NCBI RefSeq assembly: GCF_945957265.1
Contig: NZ_CAMFKO010000010.1
Span: 1 to 64,000 of the forward strand
Direction of reading: 5' to 3'
Origin: an uncultured Dechloromonas sp.
GTDB lineage: Bacteria; Pseudomonadota; Gammaproteobacteria; Burkholderiales; Rhodocyclaceae
DNA: 64,000 nucleotides
The translations under genes were made by a program, and so were the position numbers. Of the stretch, positions 20,219 to 31,560 are shown piece after piece. A model generated the notes under the pieces. That model was given only the letters and a program-made list of their open reading frames with translations. It searched no databases and was not told the origin of the DNA. Each line of letters begins with the position of its first letter. The stretch's first letter is position 1.

Positions 20219-21355
20219 ATGTCCCCCCTTCTGCCCAAACAATGCGTGCTGGTCGTCGATGACAGCCCGGAAAACATCGACCTGCTCAGCGAAGTGCTGC
20301 GCGACGACTATCGCGTCCGGGTCGCCACCTCCGGCGAAAAAGCCTTGAAGATCGTCTATTCCGACGAGCCGCCCGATCTCATCCTGCTCGACATCATGAT
20401 GCCCGGCATCAGCGGCCTGGAAATCTGCCGGCGCCTGAAGGCCAACCCCGACCGGCGGCGTATTCCGATCATCTTCGTCACCGCCATGGGCAGCACCGAG
20501 GACGAACAGCGCGGCCTGGACACCGGCGCCGTCGACTACATCACCAAACCGATCAGCCCGCCCATCGTCAAGGCGCGGGTGCGCACCCACCTGGCCCTCT
20601 ACGACCAGTCGCGGGAGCTCGAACGCATGGTCCGCCAGCGCACCTTCGAGCTGCTCACCACCCGCCAGCAGATCATCAGGCGCCTCGGGCGCGCCGCCGA
20701 GTTCAAGGACAACGAGACCGGCAACCACGTGCTGCGCATGAGCCACTACGCCCGCATCATCGCCCTGGCGCACGGCATGGGGGAAGAGTCGGCCAACATC
20801 ATCTTCAACACGGCGCCGATGCACGACATCGGCAAGATCGGCATTCCCGACGCCATCCTGCTCAAGCCGGGCAAGCTCGATGCCGCCGAATGGGAAGTGA
20901 TGCAGCGCCACCCCATCATGGGCGCCGAGATCATCGGCAAGCACGACAACGAACTGCTCGAAACCGCCCGCATCATCGCCCTCACCCACCATGAAAAATG
21001 GGATGGCAGCGGCTACCCGCAACGCCTCGCCGGCGAAGCCATCCCCCTCGAAGGCCGCATCGTGGCCATCGCCGATGTCTTCGATGCCCTGATGTCGGTG
21101 CGTCCCTACAAGGCCGCGGTCAGCCTCGAGGCCGCCCTCCGGTACTTCGACGAGCAGACCGGCCGCCACTTCGATCCGACGCTGATCGCCGCCTTCAAGT
21201 CGGCATTGCCGGAAATCCTGCGCATCAAGGAAATCTACGCCGACGAAAACGGCGCCCTGACCGACCTGGAATTCCACATCAAGGAAATCTACGACCACAA
21301 GGACGACCCGCAGGGTTACCCGGCGATCATTGCCAGTACCGAGGGCAGTTTGTAA
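20219..21355 (+). CDS. HD-GYP response regulator, c-di-GMP phosphodiesterase
   Basis: 378 aa. Receiver domain at 1-130 with Asp58 (LILLDIMMPG), then an HD-GYP domain at about 155-350 with the metal-binding HD pair His202/Asp203 (MHDIGKIGIPD), HH in ALTHHEKWDGSGYP, and an intact GYP. RpfG-type proteins hydrolyse cyclic di-GMP when phosphorylated. The gene follows the hybrid kinase on the same strand, so the pair probably converts a periplasmic signal into a change in c-di-GMP, affecting motility or biofilm. No DNA-binding domain is present. Confidence 0.92.
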   Translation: MSPLLPKQCVLVVDDSPENIDLLSEVLRDDYRVRVATSGEKALKIVYSDEPPDLILLDIMMPGISGLEICRRLKANPDRRRIPIIFVTAMGSTEDEQRGLDTGAVDYITKPISPPIVKARVRTHLALYDQSRELERMVRQRTFELLTTRQQIIRRLGRAAEFKDNETGNHVLRMSHYARIIALAHGMGEESANIIFNTAPMHDIGKIGIPDAILLKPGKLDAAEWEVMQRHPIMGAEIIGKHDNELLETARIIALTHHEKWDGSGYPQRLAGEAIPLEGRIVAIADVFDALMSVRPYKAAVSLEAALRYFDEQTGRHFDPTLIAAFKSALPEILRIKEIYADENGALTDLEFHIKEIYDHKDDPQGYPAIIASTEGSL

Positions 21356-21411
21356 GGGAGTCGCCGGCAGGGCCAGGATCGCCTGGGCGGTCACCGGCAA
21401 GGGCTGAAACG

Positions 21412-21864
21412 CTATTCCGGAACCCGGGAATCGATCGTCAGCGTCACCGGCCCGTCATTGACCAGCGCCACCCGCATGTCGGCACCGAAAATTCCGGTCG
21501 GCACCGGCTTGCCCAGTTCAGCGGAAAGCCTGGCGACGAAACGCTCGAACAGCGGCCCCGACACATCGCCGCGTGCTGCCCGGCTCCATGAAGGCCGGTT
21601 TCCCTTCTTCACCGAGGCGTAGAGCGTGAATTGCGAGACGGCGAGAATCTCTCCGCCAAACTCCTGGACGCTGCGGTTCATGACCCCCGCCTCGTCGGAA
21701 AACAGGCGCAGGCGAACCAGCTTGCCGGCCATCCACGCGAGATCGCTGTCCGTATCGTCGGCCTCGAACCCGGCCAGTACCAGCAAACCCTTGCCGATGC
21801 TGCCGCACACGTCGCCATCGACCGTGACCGAAGCCTCGCTGACGCGCTGAACGACGACCCGCAT
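21412..21864 (-). CDS. dtd: D-aminoacyl-tRNA deacylase
   Basis: 150 aa, the usual length. It starts [13 protein letters not shown] and carries the two active-site motifs: SQFTLYA in the middle and the cross-subunit (N)DGPVT motif near the C-terminus. Dtd removes D-amino acids, and glycine mischarged on tRNA-Ala, so that only L-amino acids enter proteins. It is the downstream member of a minus-strand gyrB, small lipoprotein, dtd series. Confidence 0.93.
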   Translation of the reverse strand: MRVVVQRVSEASVTVDGDVCGSIGKGLLVLAGFEADDTDSDLAWMAGKLVRLRLFSDEAGVMNRSVQEFGGEILAVSQFTLYASVKKGNRPSWSRAARGDVSGPLFERFVARLSAELGKPVPTGIFGADMRVALVNDGPVTLTIDSRVPE

Positions 21865-21884
21865 ATCAAAGGCGCCGACAGCGC

Positions 21885-22046
21885 CTAGCAGTTGCCCTTC
21901 TTGGCCTGCCCCGGCGGGCAGAAGCCGCCGCCGCCCGGGTGGTGCCCCGGGCCGTTCGGATCGACGACGACGCTGCCGGCCGGCGTGTAGAGCGCACAGG
22001 CGTTGAGCAGGAATGCGGAAAGGATGGCAGCGATCAGGACACGCAC
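21885..22046 (-). CDS. Small lipoprotein
   Basis: 53 aa with a GTG start preceded by GGAGTAG. A short signal peptide [17 protein letters not shown] carries a lipobox (LLNAC, Cys17). The mature part is Gly/Pro/His-rich and ends in [12 protein letters not shown], a tail seen in short uncharacterised lipoproteins of beta- and gammaproteobacteria. It is located between gyrB and dtd, 10 nt from the gyrB stop. The function is unknown. The signal, lipobox and Shine-Dalgarno make it likely to be real despite its size. Confidence 0.7.
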   Translation of the reverse strand: MRVLIAAILSAFLLNACALYTPAGSVVVDPNGPGHHPGGGGFCPPGQAKKGNC

Positions 22047-22056
22047 GGGCTACTCC

Positions 22057-24594
<2,538 letters not shown>

Positions 24595-24608
24595 TTACTG
24601 CCGGAAAA

Positions 24609-25715
24609 TCAGATGCGCATCGGCATCACGACGTACTTGAAGCGGTCGTTGCCCGGCAGGGTGATCAGCGCGCTCGAATTGGCGTCGTTGAAACTCCACT
24701 GGACTTCGTCGGCATGGACGTTGTTCAGCACGTCGAGCAGGTAGCCGACGTTGAAGCCGACATCGATGGCGTCGCCGGTGTAATCGACTTCGATTTCTTC
24801 CTGCGCTTCTTCCTGCTCGGCGTTGGCGGCGATCAGCTTCAGGCTGTTGTCGCCGAGCACGACGCGGACGCCGCGGAATTTTTCGTTGGTCAGGATGGCG
24901 GCACGCTGCATGGCCTGCATCAGCGTCTGGCGGCCGACCTTCATGTGGTTCTTCAGGGTCGCCGGCACGACGCGCTCGTAGTCCGGGAACTTGCCGTCGA
25001 TCAGCTTGGAGACCAGGACCACGGAACCGAAGGCGAAACGGACCTGGTTCGGCGTCAGGGTGATGTTCAGCGCATCGTCGGTATCGACCAGCAGGCGGTT
25101 CAGTTCGAGCACGGTCTTGCGCGGCAGGATCATTTCCTGGCGCGGCAGCTCGGTTTCGATCTCGACGCTGGCGTAGGCCAGGCGGTGGCCGTCGGTGGCC
25201 ACGGCACGCAGCTCCTTGCCTTCGACCAGCAGCAGCAGGCCGTTCAGGTAGTAGCGCACATCCTGCGCCGCCATCGAGTACTGGGTCTTGCCGATCAGCT
25301 GGCGGAAGGCCTTTTGCGAAATCGAGAACTGCTTGGTCTCGCCGTCGCTGATGGTCATCCGCGGGAAGTCGTCGGCGGGCAGGGTCTGCAGGCTGAAACG
25401 GCTCTTGCCGCCACGCACCTGCAGGCGCTTGTCTTCAAGGACCAGGCTGACTTCGGTGGTATCGGGCAAGGAACGCAGAATTTCCTGCAACTTGCGGGCG
25501 CCGACCGTCACCGCGCCATCGCCGTCGCCGCCGGCGCCTTCGGTGGCGGTAGTGATCTGGATTTCGATGTCGGTGGCCAGCAGCGTCAGGCGGTCGCCCT
25601 TCTTTTCCAGCAGAACGTTGGACAGGATGGGCAGCGTATGACGACGTTCGACAATTCCCGACACAGACTGCAGCGGGGCAAGAAGCGTGTCTCTTTGGGT
25701 TTTAATAAGAACCAT
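24609..25715 (-). CDS. dnaN: DNA polymerase III beta sliding clamp
   Basis: 368 aa, full length, three clamp domains. It begins MVLIKTQRDTLLAPLQSVSG and ends in the conserved YVVMPMRI. It forms the ring that tethers DNA polymerase to the template. It lies downstream of dnaA on the same strand, separated from it by a 209-bp region rich in DnaA boxes, so the array acts as its upstream region as well as a likely origin element. Confidence 0.97.
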   Translation of the reverse strand: MVLIKTQRDTLLAPLQSVSGIVERRHTLPILSNVLLEKKGDRLTLLATDIEIQITTATEGAGGDGDGAVTVGARKLQEILRSLPDTTEVSLVLEDKRLQVRGGKSRFSLQTLPADDFPRMTISDGETKQFSISQKAFRQLIGKTQYSMAAQDVRYYLNGLLLLVEGKELRAVATDGHRLAYASVEIETELPRQEMILPRKTVLELNRLLVDTDDALNITLTPNQVRFAFGSVVLVSKLIDGKFPDYERVVPATLKNHMKVGRQTLMQAMQRAAILTNEKFRGVRVVLGDNSLKLIAANAEQEEAQEEIEVDYTGDAIDVGFNVGYLLDVLNNVHADEVQWSFNDANSSALITLPGNDRFKYVVMPMRI

Positions 25716-25724
25716 AAATTAAAT

Positions 25725-25924
25725 TCCTTTATAGACTATATCGGGAACAATTCTGTGGATAACTGAAAATTTATCTTTTGTTTCAACGTATTGAAATGAT
25801 TTTGGCAGTCTGCGAAAGTCTCTGGATTGCCTGTGGATGAAATCCGGATAATTTTCCCACAAAGCGGGTTTCACCAGATGACTCACAAAGCGCCACCAAC
25901 TTGTTCACAGGATTATCGACAGCC
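25725..25924. other. oriC: DnaA-box array A (oriC candidate) between dnaA and dnaN
   Basis: An AT-rich, non-coding stretch with DnaA boxes. On the minus strand these are TGTCGATAA (25913-25921), TGTGAACAA (25901-25909), TCATCCACA (25832-25840) and a perfect TTATCCACA (25754-25762). The sequence and box spacing are repeated, inverted, downstream of mnmE (array B). The TTTATAGACTATA segment next to dnaN is a possible unwinding region. Confidence 0.7.
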
Positions 25925-27322
25925 TCATCCTTTCAATACTTGCAGCAATACGTGCAGATCGTGGTTCAACTCGTTTTCCTTGGTGCGCAGGCTGTCGATG
26001 GTCTTCACCGCATGGATGACCGTCGTGTGGTCGCGACCGCCGAAAGCATCGCCGATTTCCGGGAAGCTGTGCGAGGTCACTTCGCGACATAGCCACATGG
26101 CAGCCTGGCGCGGTCGGGCGATGGCGCGGGTGCGCTTCTTGGAGAACAGGTCGGCGACCTTGATCTTGTAATAGTCGGCGACGGTCTTCTGGATGTTGTC
26201 GATGCCGACGTTGCGCACCGAGCCGATGACGTCCTTCAGCGCCTCCTTGGCCAGGTCCAGCGCAATGGCGCGGCCATGGAAGGAGGAATAGGCCAGCACC
26301 TTCTTCAGCGCGCCTTCCAGCTCGCGCACGTTGGAGCGCAGGTGCTTGGCTATGAAGAAAGCGACTTCGTCGTCGAGCTGTATACCTTCCGCCTCGGCCT
26401 TCTTCTTCAGGATGGCGACGCGCATCTCCAGTTCCGGCGGCTCGATCTGTACGGTCAGGCCCCAGTCGAAGCGGGTGACCAGCCGGTCGTCCAGACCGTT
26501 GATGTCCTTCGGATAGGTGTCGCAGGTGATGATGATCTGCTTGCGGGCTTCGATCAGCGCGTTGAACAGGAAGAAGAACTCTTCCTGCGAACGGTTCTTG
26601 CCGTTGAAGAACTGTACGTCGTCGAGCAGCAGCACATCGAGCGAACGGTACATGCGCTTGAAGGTGTCGAAGGACTTCTGCTGGTAGGCGCGGACGACGT
26701 CGGAGTAATAATCCTCGGCGTGTACATAGCGGACGACCTTTTCCGGGTTTTCCGTCAGGATGGTGTTGCCGATGGCGTGGATCAGGTGGGTCTTGCCGAG
26801 ACCGGCGCCGCCGTAGATGAACAGCGGGTTGTAGGCGCCGCCCGGATTGTGGGCGACCTGCACGGCCGCCGCCCGGGCCAAGTCGTTGGCCTTGCCGACG
26901 ACGAGGTTGTCGAAGGTGAAGGTCGGGAACAGGCGGGATTTTTCGTAATTGTTCTTGCGGGCACCCGGTTTTTCCTGGGCGCTGCCCTTGCGCTCGACCG
27001 GACCGTTCGGTTTGGCCGGGGCGCTTTCAGCCGGCTCGGCACTGGTCGCTTCGACACGCGCTGGGGCGACCTTGCCCGAACCGATAACCAATGCAATGGT
27101 GACCGGGCCGGCGAAAAAATTGCGGCTATAGTCTTCGATACGGGACAAGTAACGATCGCGTACCCATTTCAGGATGAATCCGTTGGGCGCGATCAGGCGC
27201 AAACCGTTTTCCAGAGCCGTGGTTTCACCTTCAAGCCGAAGCGGCCTGATCCAGGTGTTGAATTGCTGCGCGGGCAGTTCCTGCTCGAAGCGTTGCAAAC
27301 AGGATTCCCAAAAACCGGCCAT
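25925..27322 (-). CDS. dnaA: Chromosomal replication initiator DnaA
   Basis: 465 aa. Domain I (FWESCLQRFEQELPAQQFNTWIRPL), a variable Ala/Pro/Lys-rich domain II (about 95-140), AAA+ domain III with Walker A GGAGLGKTHL and Walker B VLLLDDVQF, and domain IV with the DnaA-box recognition motif (PRQAAMWLCREVTSHSFPEIGDAFGGRDHTTV; helix-turn-helix near the end). It binds the DnaA boxes on both sides of this block and melts the origin. The ATG at 27322 starts the conserved N-terminus; an in-frame GTG at 27334 overlaps the Shine-Dalgarno GGGGAGGA and is less likely. Confidence 0.96.
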   Translation of the reverse strand: MAGFWESCLQRFEQELPAQQFNTWIRPLRLEGETTALENGLRLIAPNGFILKWVRDRYLSRIEDYSRNFFAGPVTIALVIGSGKVAPARVEATSAEPAESAPAKPNGPVERKGSAQEKPGARKNNYEKSRLFPTFTFDNLVVGKANDLARAAAVQVAHNPGGAYNPLFIYGGAGLGKTHLIHAIGNTILTENPEKVVRYVHAEDYYSDVVRAYQQKSFDTFKRMYRSLDVLLLDDVQFFNGKNRSQEEFFFLFNALIEARKQIIITCDTYPKDINGLDDRLVTRFDWGLTVQIEPPELEMRVAILKKKAEAEGIQLDDEVAFFIAKHLRSNVRELEGALKKVLAYSSFHGRAIALDLAKEALKDVIGSVRNVGIDNIQKTVADYYKIKVADLFSKKRTRAIARPRQAAMWLCREVTSHSFPEIGDAFGGRDHTTVIHAVKTIDSLRTKENELNHDLHVLLQVLKG

Positions 27323-27384
27323 CGACGAAAACACTCCTCCCCGCGCATTCGAACATTCACTCGATGGCGGTTATTAGATCTATG

Positions 27385-27413
27385 ATTTATTTGCAATTTT
27401 CTGGATACGTCAA
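27385..27413 (-). promoter_or_regulatory. Possible dnaA promoter
   Basis: On the minus strand TTGACG (27408-27413) and ATAAAT (27385-27390) are separated by 17 nt, about 60 nt upstream of the dnaA start. The -10 is only a moderate match. The nearby perfect DnaA box at 27464-27472 would allow autoregulation. Confidence 0.4.
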
Positions 27414-27463
27414 AAACCCTTCGGTTGCTGACGAACTGGCAATTTTACCTGCCCTCAAACAAG

Positions 27464-27472
27464 TTATCCACA
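27464..27472 (+). other. Consensus DnaA box in dnaA-rpmH gap
   Basis: A perfect TTATCCACA between the divergent dnaA and rpmH genes. It is a single box rather than an array, so it is more likely an autoregulatory or accessory site than the main origin. Confidence 0.7.
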
Positions 27473-27492
27473 GCTTTGAAAAATAATTGATC

Positions 27493-27522
27493 TTGACAAA
27501 CCCCCCATCAACAGAGTCTAAT
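27493..27522 (+). promoter_or_regulatory. Strong sigma-70 promoter of rpmH
   Basis: TTGACA (27493-27498), an 18-nt spacer and TCTAAT (27517-27522), 35 nt upstream of the rpmH ATG. It drives the rpmH-rnpA-yidD-yidC-mnmE series. Confidence 0.75.
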
Positions 27523-27557
27523 CGCGTGTTTTTCTTAGCACATCAAGGGATTACGAC

Positions 27558-27692
27558 ATGAAACGCACGTATCAACCGTCGGTCGTGCGCCGCAAGCGCA
27601 CCCATGGCTTCCTGGTCCGTTCGCGCACCAAGGGCGGCCGTGCCGTTCTCGCCGCTCGCCGCGCCAAGGGCCGCAAGCGTCTGGCTGTTTAA
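27558..27692 (+). CDS. rpmH: Ribosomal protein bL34
   Basis: 44 aa, very basic. It begins [19 protein letters not shown] and ends KGRKRLAV, essentially the universal bL34 sequence. Structural protein of the 50S subunit. It is the first gene of the classic rpmH-rnpA-yidD-yidC-mnmE cluster next to dnaA; a Shine-Dalgarno AAGGGA precedes the ATG. Confidence 0.98.
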   Translation: MKRTYQPSVVRRKRTHGFLVRSRTKGGRAVLAARRAKGRKRLAV

Positions 27693-27707
27693 GCCGGACA
27701 CGGCGAG

Positions 27708-28076
27708 GTGAATCAAAGCTTCGCCAGACGCTATCGCCTGACCAAAACGGATGAATTTTCATCCGTTTTTGGTTTCAGGAGGGCGATTCGTGGCAAATGG
27801 CTGATGTTGCACTATCAGCCGCGCCCCGAAGCTCATACCGAAGCGCGCCTGGGCCTGGTCGTCGGCAAGAAGCAATTGAAGCGTGCGGTAGACCGCAATC
27901 GCGTCAAGCGCATCGTCCGCGAGCAGTTTCGCTTGCGTCGCCCATCGTTGCCGGCCGTCGACCTGGTCGTCCGGCTTGCAACAAAACCGTCTCCGCTTGA
28001 TGGCAAAATGCTGGCCGATGATTTCCTCGTTCTGCTCGACAAGCTGCAACGACCCCGGCCAAAGCGGGAAACATGA
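27708..28076 (+). CDS. rnpA: Ribonuclease P protein component
   Basis: 122 aa from a GTG start preceded by GGCGAG. It contains the RNR signature [17 protein letters not shown] that contacts RNase P RNA. It is the protein subunit that helps the catalytic RNA remove tRNA 5' leaders. It is 15 nt after rpmH and overlaps yidD by 4 nt (ATGA). Confidence 0.95.
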   Translation: MNQSFARRYRLTKTDEFSSVFGFRRAIRGKWLMLHYQPRPEAHTEARLGLVVGKKQLKRAVDRNRVKRIVREQFRLRRPSLPAVDLVVRLATKPSPLDGKMLADDFLVLLDKLQRPRPKRET

Positions 28077-28285
28077 TGAAACGGCTGTTGATCGGCCTGG
28101 TTCGCATCTATCAATATGCGATCAGCCCTTTCCTCGGACGACGTTGCCGATATTTTCCAAGCTGTTCGGAATATACGGTGGAAGCAGTACAGAAATACGG
28201 CGCCATCCGCGGCGGCTGGCTGGGTGCGAAACGCATCTGCCGCTGTCACCCGTGGCATCCCGGCGGGTATGATCCCGTACCCTGA
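28073..28285 (+). CDS. yidD: Membrane protein insertion efficiency factor
   Basis: 70 aa with the hallmark [21 protein letters not shown], three Cys residues, and [17 protein letters not shown] at the end. YidD is a small amphipathic inner-face membrane protein that aids YidC/Sec insertion. The second ATG (28076) could also be used. It overlaps rnpA and is 24 nt before yidC. Confidence 0.93.
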   Translation: MMKRLLIGLVRIYQYAISPFLGRRCRYFPSCSEYTVEAVQKYGAIRGGWLGAKRICRCHPWHPGGYDPVP

Positions 28286-28309
28286 CGAACAATTTTTTGT
28301 AGGCAGTTC

Positions 28310-29953
28310 ATGGACACTCGACGCCTTATTCTGGTTCTGATCTTCACCTTCTCCAGCTTCATGCTGTGGGAAAACTGGCAGAAGCACAACCAGCCGAAAC
28401 CTGCCGTGGAAGCTGCGGCCGCAGGCCAAGCCGCCGGTGCCGCACCGACGCCGTCGGTCGGATTGCAGGGCAAGACCGCTCCGCAAGCGCCGACGGCTGC
28501 CGTGCCGGCCCCGGCCGCCGAAACCTTCACGGTCAGCACCGACCTGCTGAAGGCCAGCATTTCCACCCAAGGTGGCGATCTGGTCGGTCTCGAACTGCTG
28601 AAATACCGGGAACAGGATCAGAAGGACAAGCATTTCGTCCTCTTCGACGCCAAGCATCACTACATGGCCCAGGCCGGCCTGATCGGCGAAGGCCTGCCGA
28701 CCCACCGCAGCACCTTCAAGCGGGTTGCCGGTGCAAGCGAGCTGGCCGAGGGCAGCGATGAGCTGAAGGTGCGTCTCGAAGCCGAGCAGAACGGCGTCAA
28801 GGTCGCCAAGATCCTGACCTTCAAGCGCGGCTCCTACCTGATCGACGTCAGCTGGGAAATCGCCAACGGCGGCGACAAGGCCATCGCCCCGCATGCCTAC
28901 TTCCAGTTGCAGCGCGACGACGTGGCGCCGGCCGGCGAGAGCAAGATGGTGTCGACCTTCACCGGTCCGGCCGTCTATACCGAAGCCGACAAGTACCAGA
29001 AGGTCGATTTCGGCCATATCGCCGACAACAAGGCCAAGTTCGCCAAGTCCGCCGACAACGGCTGGCTGGCCATGGTCCAGCACTATTTCGTCGCCGCCCT
29101 GGTGCCCAAGGACAAGACCCAGCGCGAGTTCTACATGCGCAAGGTCGATGGCGGCAATATCTTCCAGGCCGGCGTGATCGTGCCGGTCGCCGAAATCGCC
29201 CCGGGTGCCAAAGGTGAAACCTCGGTCGCCCTGTACGCCGGCCCGCAGGAGCAGTCTTCCCTCAAGCAGGTCGCCACCGGCCTCGACCTGGTCGTCGACT
29301 ACGGCTGGCTGACCGTGGTTGCCGCCCCGATCTTCTGGGCGCTGGAAGCCATCCACAAGCTGGTCGGCAACTGGGGCTGGGCGATCGTGATCCTGACCAT
29401 CGGGATCAAGGCCGTGTTCTATCCGCTGTCCGCCGCGTCGTACAAGTCGATGGCCAAGATGAAGGTGCTCACGCCGCGCCTGATGCAGCTCAAGGAACGC
29501 TTCGGCGACGACAAGCAGCGTCTGAACCAGGAAATGATGAAGCTGTACCAGACCGAGAAGGTCAATCCGCTCGGCGGCTGCCTGCCCATCCTGGTCCAGA
29601 TTCCGGTCTTCATCGCCCTCTACTGGGTGCTGCTCGGCGCCGTCGAAATGCGCGGCGCGCCGTGGATCGGCTGGATCACCGACCTGGCCTCGGCCGACCC
29701 CTACTTCATCCTGCCGGTCATCATGATGGTGTCGATGTTCGTGCAGACCAAGCTGAACCCGACCCCGCCGGACCCGATCCAGGCCAAGGTCATGATGATG
29801 ATGCCGCTGATCTTCGGCGTGATGTTCTTCTGGTTCCCGGCCGGTCTGGTCCTCTACTGGGTGGTCAACAACGTGCTGTCCATCGCCCAGCAATGGCAGA
29901 TCACGCGCATGATCGACGCCGGCGGCAAGGCTGCCAACGACGCGAAAGCCTAA
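28310..29953 (+). CDS. yidC: Membrane protein insertase YidC
   Basis: 547 aa. N-terminal TM anchor at about 5-20 (RRLILVLIFTFSSFMLWENW), an Ala/Pro-rich linker, a large periplasmic beta domain (about 65-330), then the five-helix insertase core including GWAIVILTIGIKAVFYPL and the basic loop KERFGDDKQRLNQEMMKLY. The C-terminal helix VLYWVVNNVLSIAQQWQIT is typical. It inserts inner-membrane proteins alone or with SecYEG. It ends 3 nt before mnmE. Confidence 0.97.
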   Translation: MDTRRLILVLIFTFSSFMLWENWQKHNQPKPAVEAAAAGQAAGAAPTPSVGLQGKTAPQAPTAAVPAPAAETFTVSTDLLKASISTQGGDLVGLELLKYREQDQKDKHFVLFDAKHHYMAQAGLIGEGLPTHRSTFKRVAGASELAEGSDELKVRLEAEQNGVKVAKILTFKRGSYLIDVSWEIANGGDKAIAPHAYFQLQRDDVAPAGESKMVSTFTGPAVYTEADKYQKVDFGHIADNKAKFAKSADNGWLAMVQHYFVAALVPKDKTQREFYMRKVDGGNIFQAGVIVPVAEIAPGAKGETSVALYAGPQEQSSLKQVATGLDLVVDYGWLTVVAAPIFWALEAIHKLVGNWGWAIVILTIGIKAVFYPLSAASYKSMAKMKVLTPRLMQLKERFGDDKQRLNQEMMKLYQTEKVNPLGGCLPILVQIPVFIALYWVLLGAVEMRGAPWIGWITDLASADPYFILPVIMMVSMFVQTKLNPTPPDPIQAKVMMMMPLIFGVMFFWFPAGLVLYWVVNNVLSIAQQWQITRMIDAGGKAANDAKA

Positions 29954-29956
29954 GGT

Positions 29957-31303
29957 GTGACCAAGGACACCATCGCCGCCATCGCCACGGCCCCCGGCCG
30001 TGGGGGTGTCGGCGTCATCCGCATCTCGGGCAGCAATTTGCTGCCCTTTGCTTTTGCGCTGACCGGAAAGACGCCCAGGCCGCGCTACGCGACGCTGGCC
30101 GATTTCCAGGCGGCCGACGGCAGCACCATCGACACCGGCCTGCTGCTCTATTTCCCGAATCCGCAGTCCTTCACCGGCGAGGATGTACTGGAACTGCAGG
30201 GCCACGGCGGCCCGGTGGTCATGCAGATGCTGCTCGCCCGCTGCCTCGATCTTGGCGCCCGCCTGGCCGAACCCGGCGAATTCAGCCGCCGCGCCTTCCT
30301 CAACGGCAAGATGGACCTCGCCCAGGCCGAGGCTGTCGCCGACCTGATCGACGCCGCCACGGCCAGCGCCGCGCGTTCGGCGGTGCGTTCGCTGCAGGGC
30401 GAGTTCTCGCGCGCCATCGGCGAGTTGAACGATGAACTGATCAACCTGCGCATGCTGGTCGAGGCGACGCTGGATTTCCCGGAAGAGGATATCGATTTCC
30501 TGAAGGCCGCCGACGCTTTCGGGCGCCTCGAGCGCCTGCAACTGAAGCTGGCCGAGATCTTCGACCGGGCCGGCCAGGGCAAGCTGCTGCAATCGGGCCT
30601 ACACGTCGTCCTGGCGGGCCAACCCAACGTCGGCAAGTCCTCCCTGCTCAATCGGCTGGCCGGCGACGACCTGGCCATCGTGACGCCGATTGCCGGCACC
30701 ACGCGTGACGCGCTGCGCTCGACCATCCAGATCGAGGGCATTCCGCTGCACATCATCGACACCGCCGGCCTGCGCGAGACCGACGATGAAGTCGAACGCA
30801 TCGGCATCGAGCGCAGCTGGAAGGAAATCGAGCGCTCCGACGTCGTTCTGCTCCTGGTCGATGCGCGAACCGGTGTCACCGATTCCGACCGGGAGATTCT
30901 TGAACGGCTGCCGAAAGCCCTGCAACGGATCACGCTCTACAACAAGATCGACCTCGCCGAACGCGAGCCAGAGCGGCACGACGAAGTCGACGGCGTGGCG
31001 ATTTCGCTCTCGGCCAAGGCTAATCGGGGCATCGATCTGCTGCGCCGGGAACTGTTGAGAATCGCCGGCTGGCACCAGGCCGAGGACGTATTCATCGCCC
31101 GTGAACGCCATCTGCGCGCCCTCGCCACGGCGCAGGAACATGTCGCCGCGGCACGCGCTGTCGTCGAAGGCATCCTGCCGGCGCTTGAGCTGTTCGCCGA
31201 GGAACTCCGGCTGGCCCAGCACGCGCTCGGGGAAATCACCGGGGAATTCACTGCCGACGATCTCCTGGGCGTGATTTTCAGCCGTTTCTGCATCGGAAAA
31301 TAG
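29957..31303 (+). CDS. mnmE: tRNA modification GTPase MnmE
   Basis: 448 aa from a GTG start. N-terminal formyl-THF-binding domain ([21 protein letters not shown]), helical domain and an inserted G domain ([36 protein letters not shown]). It ends in the required C-terminal cysteine motif FCIGK. With MnmG it makes 5-carboxymethylaminomethyl-U34 in tRNAs. mnmG, rsmG, parA and parB, which often follow in this order, are not downstream here; the cluster ends with DnaA-box array B. Confidence 0.96.
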   Translation: MTKDTIAAIATAPGRGGVGVIRISGSNLLPFAFALTGKTPRPRYATLADFQAADGSTIDTGLLLYFPNPQSFTGEDVLELQGHGGPVVMQMLLARCLDLGARLAEPGEFSRRAFLNGKMDLAQAEAVADLIDAATASAARSAVRSLQGEFSRAIGELNDELINLRMLVEATLDFPEEDIDFLKAADAFGRLERLQLKLAEIFDRAGQGKLLQSGLHVVLAGQPNVGKSSLLNRLAGDDLAIVTPIAGTTRDALRSTIQIEGIPLHIIDTAGLRETDDEVERIGIERSWKEIERSDVVLLLVDARTGVTDSDREILERLPKALQRITLYNKIDLAEREPERHDEVDGVAISLSAKANRGIDLLRRELLRIAGWHQAEDVFIARERHLRALATAQEHVAAARAVVEGILPALELFAEELRLAQHALGEITGEFTADDLLGVIFSRFCIGK

Positions 31304-31313
31304 ACCGATTTCC

Positions 31314-31545
31314 GGCTGTCGATAAGCCTGTGAACAAACTGTCCGCGCAATGTGGGTAAATCGGGGTTTTCGAAATTCCCGAAAACTATCCCGATTTCAT
31401 CCACAGGCAATCCAGAGGGTTTACGAAGTCCGATTTACAGACTCAACTATCTGAAGATAAACGTAAAATAAATTTTATCCACAGAGTTGTCGCTGATATA
31501 TTCTCAGTAGTAACTGTATACACAGTTTAAATATATAAACCCAGC
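31314..31545. other. DnaA-box array B, inverted homologue of array A
   Basis: Non-coding and AT-rich. Boxes: TGTCGATAA (31317-31325), TGTGAACAA (31329-31337), TGTGGGTAA (31351-31359), TCATCCACA (31397-31405), TTATCCACA (31475-31483) and GTATACACA (31516-31524). A 25-nt block at 31393-31417 is identical to the reverse complement of 25820-25844. Array order and spacing match array A. A very AT-rich end (31494-31540) could be an unwinding element. Confidence 0.72.
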
Positions 31546-31560
31546 ACAGCGCCTTCCGGC

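Noticed and set aside
27833..30592. 919-codon minus-strand open frame over rnpA-yidC-mnmE
   Set aside because: Covers several well-defined plus-strand genes and is an antisense GC artefact.
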